Assembly: GCA_963731625.1 (NCBI GenBank) | Contig: CAVSWH010000001.1 | Location: 496,001-560,000 of the forward strand | DNA: 64,000 nucleotides | Direction: 5' to 3' | Source: PALSA-555 sp963731625 | GTDB lineage: Bacteria > Actinomycetota > Acidimicrobiia > IMCC26256 > PALSA-555 | In this document: positions 1 to 8,161 of the stretch, piece after piece | Layout: each line of letters begins with the position of its first letter | Position numbering within the stretch: the stretch's first letter is position 1 | Position numbers and translations under genes: made by a program | Notes under the pieces: model-generated | Databases searched by the model: none | Seen by the model: the letters and a program-made list of their open reading frames with translations, nothing else | Told to the model about the DNA's origin: nothing

Positions 1-1872
1 GAGGTGCCCGGCTTCGTGCACCTCTCCATCGGCCAGGAGGCGGCGGCGGTCGGTGCGTGCTGGCCGCTCGGCTCCGCGGACGTCATCACGTCCACGCATC
101 GCGGCCACGGTCACTGCCTGGCGAAGGGGCTGGACCCGCTCGGCATGTTCGGCGAGCTGATGGGCAAGGAGCAGGGCACGAACCGCGGTCGTGGGGGCTC
201 GATGCACATCGCCGACCCGAAGCTCGGGATCTTCGGCGCGAACGGGATCGTGGCCGCCGGCCTGCCGATCGCGGTGGGCGCCGCGACCGCCGCGCAGCTC
301 CGAGGCGACGGCAGCGTCGCCGTCGCGTTCTTCGGCGATGGGGCGCCCGCCCAGGGGGCGTTCCATGAAGCGCTGAACCTCGCCGCGGTGTGGCAGCTGC
401 CGGTGGTCTTCTTCTGCGAGAACAACGGCTACGCCGAGTTCTCGCCCGCCTCGACCCAACACGCAGCACCGCTCGAGCGGCGGGCGGCGGGCTACGGCCT
501 CGACTACGTGTCGGTCGACGGCAACGACGTCACCGAGACCGCGGCAATCATGGAGGAGTTCGTGTCCGCCATCCGCGGTGGCCGCGGCCCCGCCGTCGTC
601 GAGGCAACCACCTACCGCTGGCACGGCCACTACGAGGGCGACCCGCAGCGCTACCGCGACCCCGACGAAGTCCGGGCTTGGGAAGCGCGCGATCCGATCC
701 CCGCCCACGAGGCGCGGCTGCGCGCCGTCGGTGTCGGCGACGACGAGCTCACGGCGCTCGCCGCGTCGGTTCGTGACGAGCTCGACGCGGCGCTCGAGGC
801 GGCACGCCAGCTCGCGAGCCCAGCGGCGGCGACCGTGACCGACTTCGTGCTCCACCCCCGCCCGGCGCACCCGGAGCCGGCGCCGCCGGGCCCCGATGCA
901 CCGACCTTCCGCACGATGGACGCGGTCCGCACCGCGCTCGACGCAGAGCTGGCGGTCGACGACCGCGTGTTCGTCGCCGGGATCGACGTCGCCGCCGGCG
1001 GCAACGTGTTCGGGCTCACACGCGGACTCCAGGAGCGCTTCGGCGACCGCGTGCGCGACACCCCCATCTCGGAGATGGCGATCGTCGGCCTCGGGGTCGG
1101 CGCGGCGATGGCCGGGCTGCGCCCCATCGTCGAGCTGATGTATCTCGACTTTCTCGGCGTCTGCCTCGACCAGCTGCTCAATCAGGCGGCGAAGCTGCCG
1201 TACATGACCGGCGGGGCCGCGCAGATGGCGCTCACCGTCCGGACCCAGTTCGGCGCGGGCCGCTCCTCGGGAAGCCAGCACTCGCAGAGCCTCGAGGCGC
1301 TGCTCGCGCACATCCCGGGCCTGAGCGTCGTCATGCCCTCGACGCCCGCCGACACCTACGGCCTCCTGCGGACGGCGATCCAGGACCCGAACCCGGTCGT
1401 CTTCATCGAGAACCGGCTGCTCTACGGAATGAAGGGACCACAGCCGCCGCCCGACTACCTCGTCCCGATCGGCCGATCGGCCGTCGTCCGGCCGGGCTCC
1501 GACGTCACGGTCGTGTCCGTGTCACGGATGGTGCACGAGGCGGTGGCCGCCGCCGAGCTCCTCGCCCGTGAAGGCACCTCCGTCGAGGTGATCGACCTGC
1601 GAACCGTGGCGCCGCTCGACACGGCGCCGATCCTCGAGTCGGTCCACAAGACGAGCCGGCTGCTGATCGCCCACGAGGCCGTCGTGCCCTTCGGCATCGG
1701 CGCCGAGATCGCCGCGACCGTCGCGCGCGACAGCTTCTGGGACCTCGACGCGCCCGTCGAACGCATCGGCGCTGCCGCGACGCCCCCGCCTTACGCGCCG
1801 GACCTCGAGCGAGCGTGGCTCCCCGACCGCGACCGCATCGCCGACGGCATCCGGCGTCTCGTTCGCATCTGA
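1..1872 (+). CDS. Fused E1 alpha/beta of a thiamine-diphosphate 2-oxoacid dehydrogenase (5' partial)
   Basis: The E1 component of a pyruvate/branched-chain 2-oxoacid/acetoin dehydrogenase-type complex decarboxylates a 2-oxoacid on thiamine diphosphate. Counting from the first GTG at base 4, the thiamine motif begins with GDG at residues 111-113 and closes with ENN at about 139-141. The alpha half ends near residue 290. A beta-type half (starting about TFRTMDAVRTAL) runs to residue 622, so alpha and beta, usually separate genes, are one chain. The frame is open to base 1 and the protein begins well inside the normal E1-alpha N-terminus, so the true start lies left of the window. E2/E3 partners are not visible. 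The exact oxoacid cannot be told. It converges on the acyl-CoA dehydrogenase with a 2-bp gap. Confidence 0.88.
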   Translation, partial: EVPGFVHLSIGQEAAAVGACWPLGSADVITSTHRGHGHCLAKGLDPLGMFGELMGKEQGTNRGRGGSMHIADPKLGIFGANGIVAAGLPIAVGAATAAQLRGDGSVAVAFFGDGAPAQGAFHEALNLAAVWQLPVVFFCENNGYAEFSPASTQHAAPLERRAAGYGLDYVSVDGNDVTETAAIMEEFVSAIRGGRGPAVVEATTYRWHGHYEGDPQRYRDPDEVRAWEARDPIPAHEARLRAVGVGDDELTALAASVRDELDAALEAARQLASPAAATVTDFVLHPRPAHPEPAPPGPDAPTFRTMDAVRTALDAELAVDDRVFVAGIDVAAGGNVFGLTRGLQERFGDRVRDTPISEMAIVGLGVGAAMAGLRPIVELMYLDFLGVCLDQLLNQAAKLPYMTGGAAQMALTVRTQFGAGRSSGSQHSQSLEALLAHIPGLSVVMPSTPADTYGLLRTAIQDPNPVVFIENRLLYGMKGPQPPPDYLVPIGRSAVVRPGSDVTVVSVSRMVHEAVAAAELLAREGTSVEVIDLRTVAPLDTAPILESVHKTSRLLIAHEAVVPFGIGAEIAATVARDSFWDLDAPVERIGAAATPPPYAPDLERAWLPDRDRIADGIRRLVRI

Positions 1873-1874
1873 GC

Positions 1875-3023
1875 TCAACAGCCCAACGCGCGCGCGATCA
1901 CCAGGTGCTGGATCTCGTTCGTCCCCTCACCGATCTCCAGCACCTTCGAGTCGCAATAGAAGCGCGCGACCGGCGTGTCGAGCATGTACCCGATCCCGCC
2001 ATGGATCTGGACGGCCTCGGAGGCGGCCCACGTCGCGAGGCGACTGGCTTTGAGCTTCGCCATCGCCGCCTCGGTCTGGAACGCCTGCCCGGTGTCGCGC
2101 AGGTGGGCGGCGCGGTAGGTGAGCCAGCGTGCCGCCTCGAGCTCGGTCGCGATGTCCGCCAGCTTGAACTGGATGGCTTGGAACTTCGAGATCGGTTGAC
2201 CGAACTGGACGCGCTGGCACGCGTACTCGGTCGCCAGGTCGAGCACGGCCTGGGTCAGGCTCAGCGACAGCGCCGCGATCGAGATGCGTCCGACCTCGAG
2301 GGTGGCGAGGAACTGGCCGAGGCCGAGGTCGGGGTCGCCGACGAGATGGTCCGCGGGCACCCAGACGTCGTCGAAGTGCAGCTCGCGGGTGTCGAGGCTC
2401 CGCCACCCGATGCCGCGCATCTTCGGACCCATGGTGTAGCCCGGCGTGTCCTTCTCGACGACGAAGCTCGCGAACCGCGGCGTCCCGTCCTGCCCGCTGT
2501 CGGTGCGGGCCAGCAGCGTGACGCCGAAGGACATGTCGGTGCCGGCGTTCGAGATGAACGTCTTGCTCCCGTTGATCAGCCAACCGCCGTCACGGGGCTC
2601 CGCCCGCGTGCAAATCCCGCGGGCATCGGAGCCGGCGTCCGGCTCGGTGAGACCGAACGCACCGAGCACGCGTCCTTCGGCGAGGGGACGCAGCCAGCGT
2701 TCCCGCTGCGCGTCGTCCCCGAAGAGGTAGAGCGGCAACGAGCCGATCGTCACGTGCGCCTGCCATGCGGCGGCGACCGACTGGTCGGCCACCCCGAGCT
2801 GCTCCATCGCGGCGACGAAGCCGACCGTCGACATGCCGATCCCGCCCCATTCCTCGGGGATCAGCATGCCGAGGAGGCCGAGCTCGCCCATCTCGCGCAA
2901 CAGGTCGGTCGGGCAGCGCGCCTCGTCCCAGGCACGCGGCGCACGCCGCGCGATCTCGCGCTGCGCGAAGTCGCGGCAGAGCCCGGCCAAGTCGCGTTCG
3001 GCGTCGGTGAGGGAGAAGTTCAC
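1875..3023 (-). CDS. Acyl-CoA dehydrogenase
   Basis: FAD-dependent flavoenzyme of about 380 residues, the usual family length, that oxidises acyl-CoA to enoyl-CoA. Family hallmarks are FGLTEPDAGSDA in the middle domain (acyl-CoA/FAD contact), NGSKTFISNAG, a C-terminal helical domain with RVQFGQPISKFQAIQ, and the FAD-binding QIHGGIGYMLDTPVARFYCDSK segment with GEGTNEIQ at the end. It is translated with the upstream SDR: its start overlaps the SDR stop by 4 nt. The pair could oxidise and then process an acyl-CoA of a degradation pathway. Substrate chain is not determinable from sequence. Confidence 0.93.
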   Translation of the reverse strand: MNFSLTDAERDLAGLCRDFAQREIARRAPRAWDEARCPTDLLREMGELGLLGMLIPEEWGGIGMSTVGFVAAMEQLGVADQSVAAAWQAHVTIGSLPLYLFGDDAQRERWLRPLAEGRVLGAFGLTEPDAGSDARGICTRAEPRDGGWLINGSKTFISNAGTDMSFGVTLLARTDSGQDGTPRFASFVVEKDTPGYTMGPKMRGIGWRSLDTRELHFDDVWVPADHLVGDPDLGLGQFLATLEVGRISIAALSLSLTQAVLDLATEYACQRVQFGQPISKFQAIQFKLADIATELEAARWLTYRAAHLRDTGQAFQTEAAMAKLKASRLATWAASEAVQIHGGIGYMLDTPVARFYCDSKVLEIGEGTNEIQHLVIARALGC

Positions 3024-3940
3024 CCGCCGGGGGTCCCTTCGTTCAGGTGGGCCATGAACGCGGCCGACCAGGCGCCGAGGTCGGTCGGGACGTCGTAGCC
3101 GGCCTCGTCGTTGATCGTGGCCCAGTGCTCGGCGACCGTCTCGACCGTCGGCGCGGGCGCGACCTGGACGTATCCCGGGGTCGAGGCGATGAAGAGACGG
3201 GCGAAGCGACCCGCGCCCGCGGTGTAGATCTCACCGCTCACCGGGCAGGCCTCGTGTGCCAGGAAGGCCACCATCGGCGCGACGAGGTCGGGTGACATCT
3301 CGGGCGAGTCGTCGCCTGCACCCTGGGGTTGGCCGGCCATGCGGGTGAGCGCCGCCGGCGCGATGAGGTTCACCGTGATGCCGTGCGCCCGGCCCGCGGT
3401 CGTGAGGCTGCGCGTGAGCCCAATGACCGCGGCCTTGGCTGTGGCGTACGAGAGATTGGCCGGCAGGCCGAACATCCCCGTCGACGTGGTCATGACGATC
3501 CGGCCGTAGCCCTGCTCGACCATGTGCGGCCACGCGGCGCGGGCGGTGTTGAAGGAGCCGCCGACGTGCACGGCGAGGTGCCTCGCGAGGTTCTCCGCGT
3601 CCGCCTCCGGGAACCCGCCCCACCGGACGATGCCCGCATTGTTGATGAGGATGTCGAGGCGCCCGAACTGGGCCACCGCGGTGTCGACGAGCGCCTGCGC
3701 GCCGGTCACGGTAGAGACATCGTGACCGTCGGCGATCGCAGTACCCCCTGCGCCGACGATCTCGGCAACGGTGCCCTCCGCGGGTGCCGCGTCGGCACCC
3801 GCGCCATCGATCGACCCGCCGAGGTCATTGACGACCACGCGGGCGCCCCGGCGGGCGAGGAGCGCCGCGTAGGCCCGACCGATGCCACGCCCCGATCCGG
3901 TGACGACCGCGACGCGCCCATCGAATCGGTAGTCGCTCAC
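3020..3940 (-). CDS. Short-chain dehydrogenase/reductase (HSD17B4-like)
   Basis: NAD(P)-dependent classical SDR, about 306 residues from the chosen GTG. It has the cofactor motif TGSGRGIG at residues 14-21, the NNAG motif, and an S...YATAK catalytic set (Ser in TTSTGMFG, then Tyr and Lys). The VVNDLGGS stretch after the glycine motif is typical of the 3-hydroxyacyl-CoA dehydrogenase-like branch related to the peroxisomal multifunctional enzyme. The frame also allows a GTG 39 nt upstream (3979), but the 3940 GTG sits five bases after GAGG, so I prefer it. It overlaps the acyl-CoA dehydrogenase start by 4 nt, which suggests an operon for beta-oxidation of a hydroxyacyl-CoA. Confidence 0.88.
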   Translation of the reverse strand: MSDYRFDGRVAVVTGSGRGIGRAYAALLARRGARVVVNDLGGSIDGAGADAAPAEGTVAEIVGAGGTAIADGHDVSTVTGAQALVDTAVAQFGRLDILINNAGIVRWGGFPEADAENLARHLAVHVGGSFNTARAAWPHMVEQGYGRIVMTTSTGMFGLPANLSYATAKAAVIGLTRSLTTAGRAHGITVNLIAPAALTRMAGQPQGAGDDSPEMSPDLVAPMVAFLAHEACPVSGEIYTAGAGRFARLFIASTPGYVQVAPAPTVETVAEHWATINDEAGYDVPTDLGAWSAAFMAHLNEGTPGG

Positions 3941-4072
3941 GGGCGCCTCGGACGCCACGTCGGACGCGTCACAAGACACGGCGTGCGCTGCCCGACGACG
4001 GCACCACCCTCGTTCGCGGCGAGCCCGCTGACGCGACCCACGATGCCGAGCACCTCCCAGGTGCCGAGCGTC

Positions 4073-5332
4073 CTAGGTCCGAGCGCTCGCCGATGCGACG
4101 GGGGCCTGGAACCCCAGCAGTCCACCCAGGGTGCGGCCGAGGATGGCGGCCCGCTCGTCCGCGGGGACGTCGGCGAACTGCGTCGCGATCAGCTCGCGAC
4201 TGCCGCGGAACGTCCCTTCGGCATGCGGATAGTCGGAGCCCCACACGAGCGTCGACACCCCCGTGAGGTGCCGGCACGCGACGGCGACCGGATCGTCCGA
4301 GAAGGACACGTGGAACTGGCGGCGGACGTACTCGCTGGGTCGCAACGGATACGGCCACTTCTCGTTCAGGTCGAACATGCGCGCCATCGATGGCTGGTCG
4401 TCGGCGGCACGGGCGTCGTCCCAGTACCCGAGCCACCAGTCGGCGTCCTGGCCCACGCCGGTGACCCACGCCTTCTCCATGGCCCCCACCAGCGATGCGA
4501 GCCAGTGGGCGTTGAACTCGATCAGCGAGAAATGCAGGTCCGGATAGCGCTCGGGGACGCCGCCGCCGACGAGCTCGATGATGATCTGCTGGGGGTTGAT
4601 CGTGTTGTAGACGCACTGCGTCATCATCCGCCGCGAGGCCAGCTTCGGTTTCATCGGCTTGTTGACTTCCGCGGCCATCCCCATGACCGTCTTGAGCGTC
4701 GTCGACTCTGGGTCGTCAACCTTCACGCCGCCGGTGGCGCAGTGGAAGAACACGTGGACGCCGTTGGCCTGGGCTGCCGCCCACACGGGCTCGTAGTCGG
4801 CTGCGAAATATGGGCTGGGCGCGACCGCCGGAAGGAGGATCCCCCGGAACCCGGCGGCGGCCACCCGCTCGATCTCGGCGACCGCGTCCGCGATGTCGGT
4901 GACCGGAACGGGGGCGGTGGGGCTGATCCGGTGGAAGTAGGGGGTGAAGCGCTCGATCAGGTAGTCGGTGTAGACGCGGGCGTGCGCCATCGAGAGCTCG
5001 TGATCGTCCGAGTAGAGACCGAACAGCGACAAGTTCGGGTGCATCAGCGCCACGTCGACGCCGTCGAGATCGAGGTCCTCGAGGATCCGATCGGGGTCGC
5101 CCTCGGGCATCCGTCCGCCCGTCTGGCGGTACCGAGACACCGTCCAGCCCTCGAACCCCGAGGTGTGCAGACGCCGAAAGATCCGTGCGCCGTCCTCGAC
5201 GAGAGGCTCGATCTCGAAGTCCTCCTCCCAGACGGCACGATCCCGGAGGTGCTTCGGCAGGCGAGTGACGAACAGGTCCGTCGGCTCGAGGATGTGGCCG
5301 TCGGCCGAGACCACGAAATCCTTGGCCGCCAT
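4073..5332 (-). CDS. Amidohydrolase-2 family metal-dependent hydrolase
   Basis: TIM-barrel amidohydrolase of the 2-amino-3-carboxymuconate decarboxylase (ACMSD)/LigW superfamily, 419 residues. It has an N-terminal SADGHILEP metal-site segment (residues 9-17), a mid-protein HVFFHCATGG and the C-terminal WGSDYPHAEGTF motif carrying the catalytic Asp. Such enzymes decarboxylate or hydrolyse ring-cleavage products. The ATG at 5332 follows a near-perfect GGAGGAGGT ribosome site; the longer open frame upstream would run through the operator and into the divergent gene. It is divergent from the cyclase-family gene at 5432 with a shared operator between them. Confidence 0.9.
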   Translation of the reverse strand: MAAKDFVVSADGHILEPTDLFVTRLPKHLRDRAVWEEDFEIEPLVEDGARIFRRLHTSGFEGWTVSRYRQTGGRMPEGDPDRILEDLDLDGVDVALMHPNLSLFGLYSDDHELSMAHARVYTDYLIERFTPYFHRISPTAPVPVTDIADAVAEIERVAAAGFRGILLPAVAPSPYFAADYEPVWAAAQANGVHVFFHCATGGVKVDDPESTTLKTVMGMAAEVNKPMKPKLASRRMMTQCVYNTINPQQIIIELVGGGVPERYPDLHFSLIEFNAHWLASLVGAMEKAWVTGVGQDADWWLGYWDDARAADDQPSMARMFDLNEKWPYPLRPSEYVRRQFHVSFSDDPVAVACRHLTGVSTLVWGSDYPHAEGTFRGSRELIATQFADVPADERAAILGRTLGGLLGFQAPVASASART

Positions 5333-5368
5333 GCGACGTGACCTCCTCCCCACCGCGACGCATTGGTG

Positions 5369-5386
5369 AACCAACCGGTCGGTACA
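5369..5386. promoter_or_regulatory. TetR-type operator, site 1 of a shared pair
   Basis: AACCAACCGGTCGGTACA lies in the 99-bp divergent promoter between the amidohydrolase and the cyclase-family hydrolase. Its reverse complement matches the site at 8104-8120 (TGTACCGACCGGTT core identical), between the BVMO and Rieske genes. The core ACCGACCGGT/ACCGGTCGGT is an imperfect palindrome typical of actinobacterial TetR operators. The cognate regulator is not identified. Confidence 0.7.
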
Positions 5387-5431
5387 TGAAATGCTACCGC
5401 GAGGCATCGGACGCTGCGGGAGGAAGAGGAC

Positions 5432-6490
5432 GTGACGAAGCGATGGACGCACCGGCCGGCCGGATCGACGTGGGGCGACTGGGGCGACGACGACGAGCTG
5501 GGCCGAATCAACCTCCTCACCGCCGAGAAGGTCCTCGAGGGTGTGCGAGAGGTCGAGGCCGGAATCAGCTTCTGCCTGAGCCTGCCACTCGACTACCCCG
5601 GCGGGACCGCCCTCAACCAGCGACGCCACCCACCGGTCCTCGCCCCGACCGAGGACATGGAGGGCAACCCCGCCACCTTCTACAACGTCCACCAGAGCGA
5701 GATGGAGAAGTGGGGCGACCCTCGCTACGTCGACGTGTGGGCCGACGACGTGGTGACGCTCGCCTTGCAGTACTCCACCCAGTGGGACTCATTGGCCCAC
5801 GCGGGAGCTGAGTTCGATGCCGACGGCGACGGGATCGACGAGCCCGTCTACTACAACGGGTACCGCGCCGGCGTCGACCTCGTCGGACCGCGGCCCGACG
5901 CCGCCGGCGACGGTGGCCAGCACCGCTGCTTCGCCCACCACCTCGGCATGGAGCACATGGCCTTCCACAGCGTGCAGGGGCGCGGCGTCCTCGTCGACCT
6001 CGCCCACCACCTGGGCCACGACTGGCGCGGCGTCGACCGCACGACGCTCGAGGAGATCATGGCGGCCGACAACGTCGTAGTCGAGCCGGGCGACATGCTC
6101 CTGCTGCACACGGGCTTCGCGACGAAGGTCCTCGAATGGAACCGCGACCCGGATCCCAAGAAGATCCACGCGATGTGCACCTACCTCGACGCACGCGACG
6201 AGTCGCTGCTGGAGTGGATCACCGAATCGCAGATCTCGGCCCTCGTGGCGGACAACTACGCGGTCGAGGGGCTGGTCGGCCGGGACCGCGACGAGAGCCG
6301 CCACTCGCTGCTTCCGATCCACCACCTCTGCCTGTTCCGGCTCGGCGTCCCACTCGGGGAGCTGTGGTACCTCCACGAGCTCGCGTCGTGGCTGCGCGAG
6401 CACGACCGGAGCCATTTCCTGCTGACCGCGCCCCCGCTCCGCCTGCCGGGAGCGGTCAGCTCACCGGCGACGCCAGTCGCGACAGTCTGA
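5432..6490 (+). CDS. Cyclase-family (kynurenine formamidase-like) hydrolase
   Basis: Member of the cyclase superfamily (PF04199), metal-dependent hydrolases that include kynurenine formamidase and isatin hydrolase. It is 352 residues long, starting MTKRWTHRPAGSTWGDWGDD; the WGDWGDDDELGRINLLT opening is characteristic of the long bacterial branch. Metal-binding histidines are seen around QYSTQWDSLAHAGAEF (a variant of HxGTHxDxPxH) and HHLGMEHMAFHSVQGRGVLVDL. The GTG start follows GAGGAAGAGGAC. Its last 35 nt overlap the end of the convergent BVMO gene. The substrate is unknown; by context it hydrolyses a ring or amide produced by the neighbouring oxygenases. Confidence 0.86.
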   Translation: MTKRWTHRPAGSTWGDWGDDDELGRINLLTAEKVLEGVREVEAGISFCLSLPLDYPGGTALNQRRHPPVLAPTEDMEGNPATFYNVHQSEMEKWGDPRYVDVWADDVVTLALQYSTQWDSLAHAGAEFDADGDGIDEPVYYNGYRAGVDLVGPRPDAAGDGGQHRCFAHHLGMEHMAFHSVQGRGVLVDLAHHLGHDWRGVDRTTLEEIMAADNVVVEPGDMLLLHTGFATKVLEWNRDPDPKKIHAMCTYLDARDESLLEWITESQISALVADNYAVEGLVGRDRDESRHSLLPIHHLCLFRLGVPLGELWYLHELASWLREHDRSHFLLTAPPLRLPGAVSSPATPVATV

Positions 6491-8066
6491 ACGCCTGGTA
6501 GTCGTTCTCGACGACCTCGGCCATCACCGTGAAGAGATGCGGCCGGCCGCCCGCGTTCAGGAGGTACTTGCGGGGTTTCCCCGGGATGTTGCTGCCGAAG
6601 TAGTAGCTGCTCTCCCCGAACGAGGGTGCCCGTCGCGCGTTGCGGTCCACCATGCTGGTCCACCGGTCTTCCGACGCCGGGTCCACCTCGATCGTGTCGT
6701 ACCCGTGCTCGCGGACATAGACGAGCGTGTCGGTGATGAAGTCCACCTGGTCGCCGTTGTACCGCGGGTTGTTGCCCGCCGCGGCGTGCGGGCCACCCGG
6801 GAAGAAGAGGTTCGGGAAGCCACTGGTCTGCACACCGAGGAACGTTCGGGGACCGTCGGCCCAGTACTCCTCGAGCGCGAGTCCGCGCCGGCCGCGGATC
6901 CCCATGCGCGCAAGCGCGCCCGTGCCGAAGTCGAAGCCGGTCGCCCACACGATGATGTCGATCGGGCGCACGCCGTCGGCCGTCTCGATCCCACCCGCGG
7001 TCACGCGCAGGATCGGGGTCTGCTCGAGGTCGACGAGCGAGACGTTCGGCCGGTTGTACACCTCGTAGTAGCCCGTCACGAAGGGAGGCCGTTTCTCGCC
7101 GAAGCGGTGGCTCTTCGGGATCAGGTTCTCCGCCGTCGCCGGATCGTCGACGACGCCACGGATCCTCTCGGCAATGAATTCGCACCACTCAGCGTTGGCG
7201 TCGTGGTCGTACAGCAGGTCCGTGTAGTTGCTCGTGAGCTTCGAGAAGCCTGGGCTGTTCCACATCTTCTCGTAGAACGCCCACCGCTCCTCGCGCGAAT
7301 CGTCGAAGGTCGTGCGATCGTGGGTGGGGTGGAGAAACCCGCTCGGCGACGTGTTGAGCGTCTGACACAGCGCGTCGAACTCGGCTCGCAGCCGGGCCTG
7401 CTCGCCGGGCGTGATCGGTGCGTTGTTGAGTGGCGTGCACCAGTTGGCCGTGCGCTGGTACACGGCCAGCGAAGCGACCTCGTCCGCGATGGCGGGGATG
7501 AGCTGCACCCCGCTGGACCCGGTGCCGATGACCGCGACTCGCTTGCCGCCAAACTCCACCGGCGTCGGCGGCCACCGCCCGGTGTGGTACTGCTCACCGC
7601 GGAAGTCCTCGCGCCCGGGCACCTCCGGGTAGTAGGGAACCGAGAGGACGCCGGTCGCGGCGATCACGAACCGCGCCCGGATCTCGGTCCCGTCGTCCAC
7701 CCCGACCGTCCATGCCCCGGTCGGCTCGTCGTACGTCGCTGACGTGACCGTCGCGCCGCATCGGATGAGGCGGCGCAGGTCGAACCGGTCGACCACGTGG
7801 TTGAGGTAGCGCTCCGTCTCCGGCTGGTGCGCGAAGTGCTCGCGCCACTCCCAGTCCTCGAACAGCTCCCTCGAGAAGAGGTAGCCGTACGTGTAGCTCT
7901 CCGAGTCGAACTGTGCGCCGGGGTAGCGGTTCCAGTACCACGTGCCCCCGACGCCGCTGCCCGCCTCCAGCAGCGCAGCCGAGAACCCGGCTTCGCGAGC
8001 CCGATACAGCTGATAGATGCCAGTGATGCCGGCACCGACGATCAGCACGTCGACGTCGGTGGTCAT
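6456..8066 (-). CDS. Flavin-containing Baeyer-Villiger-type monooxygenase
   Basis: NAD(P)H- and FAD-dependent monooxygenase, 536 residues, that inserts oxygen next to a ketone. The FAD motif GAGITG is at residues 11-16, GGTWYWNRYPGAQFD at about 40-54, the BVMO fingerprint FRGEQYHTGRWP (FxGxxxHxxxWP) at 155-166 and the NADPH motif GTGSSG at 181-186, all intact and in family order. This resembles cyclohexanone/steroid monooxygenases. The ATG at 8066 is chosen because the longer frame crosses the operator and the Rieske start. It is divergent from the Rieske gene with a shared operator, suggesting co-regulated attack on a ketone or terpenoid/steroid-like substrate. Confidence 0.94.
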   Translation of the reverse strand: MTTDVDVLIVGAGITGIYQLYRAREAGFSAALLEAGSGVGGTWYWNRYPGAQFDSESYTYGYLFSRELFEDWEWREHFAHQPETERYLNHVVDRFDLRRLIRCGATVTSATYDEPTGAWTVGVDDGTEIRARFVIAATGVLSVPYYPEVPGREDFRGEQYHTGRWPPTPVEFGGKRVAVIGTGSSGVQLIPAIADEVASLAVYQRTANWCTPLNNAPITPGEQARLRAEFDALCQTLNTSPSGFLHPTHDRTTFDDSREERWAFYEKMWNSPGFSKLTSNYTDLLYDHDANAEWCEFIAERIRGVVDDPATAENLIPKSHRFGEKRPPFVTGYYEVYNRPNVSLVDLEQTPILRVTAGGIETADGVRPIDIIVWATGFDFGTGALARMGIRGRRGLALEEYWADGPRTFLGVQTSGFPNLFFPGGPHAAAGNNPRYNGDQVDFITDTLVYVREHGYDTIEVDPASEDRWTSMVDRNARRAPSFGESSYYFGSNIPGKPRKYLLNAGGRPHLFTVMAEVVENDYQAFRLSRLASPVS

Positions 8067-8103
8067 AAGGCGGGAAACTCCGTCGTCGCGGTCCGCGCAA
8101 ATT

Positions 8104-8120
8104 TGTACCGACCGGTTAGT
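8104..8120. promoter_or_regulatory. TetR-type operator, site 2 of a shared pair
   Basis: TGTACCGACCGGTTAGT lies in the 95-bp divergent promoter between the BVMO (start 8066) and the Rieske oxygenase (start 8162). Fourteen bases (TGTACCGACCGGTT) match the reverse complement of site 1 at 5369-5386 exactly. It sits where a repressor would block both promoters. Confidence 0.7.
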
Positions 8121-8161
8121 ATACGGGCCGGGTTCGCGCGACAAGAGAGAAGGGGGGCCGC

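Noticed and set aside
3329..5341. Long plus-strand open frame of 670 codons across the SDR and amidohydrolase.
   Set aside because: Antisense shadow of two clear minus-strand genes; Arg/Gly/Asp-rich with no family features, as expected for high-GC sequence.
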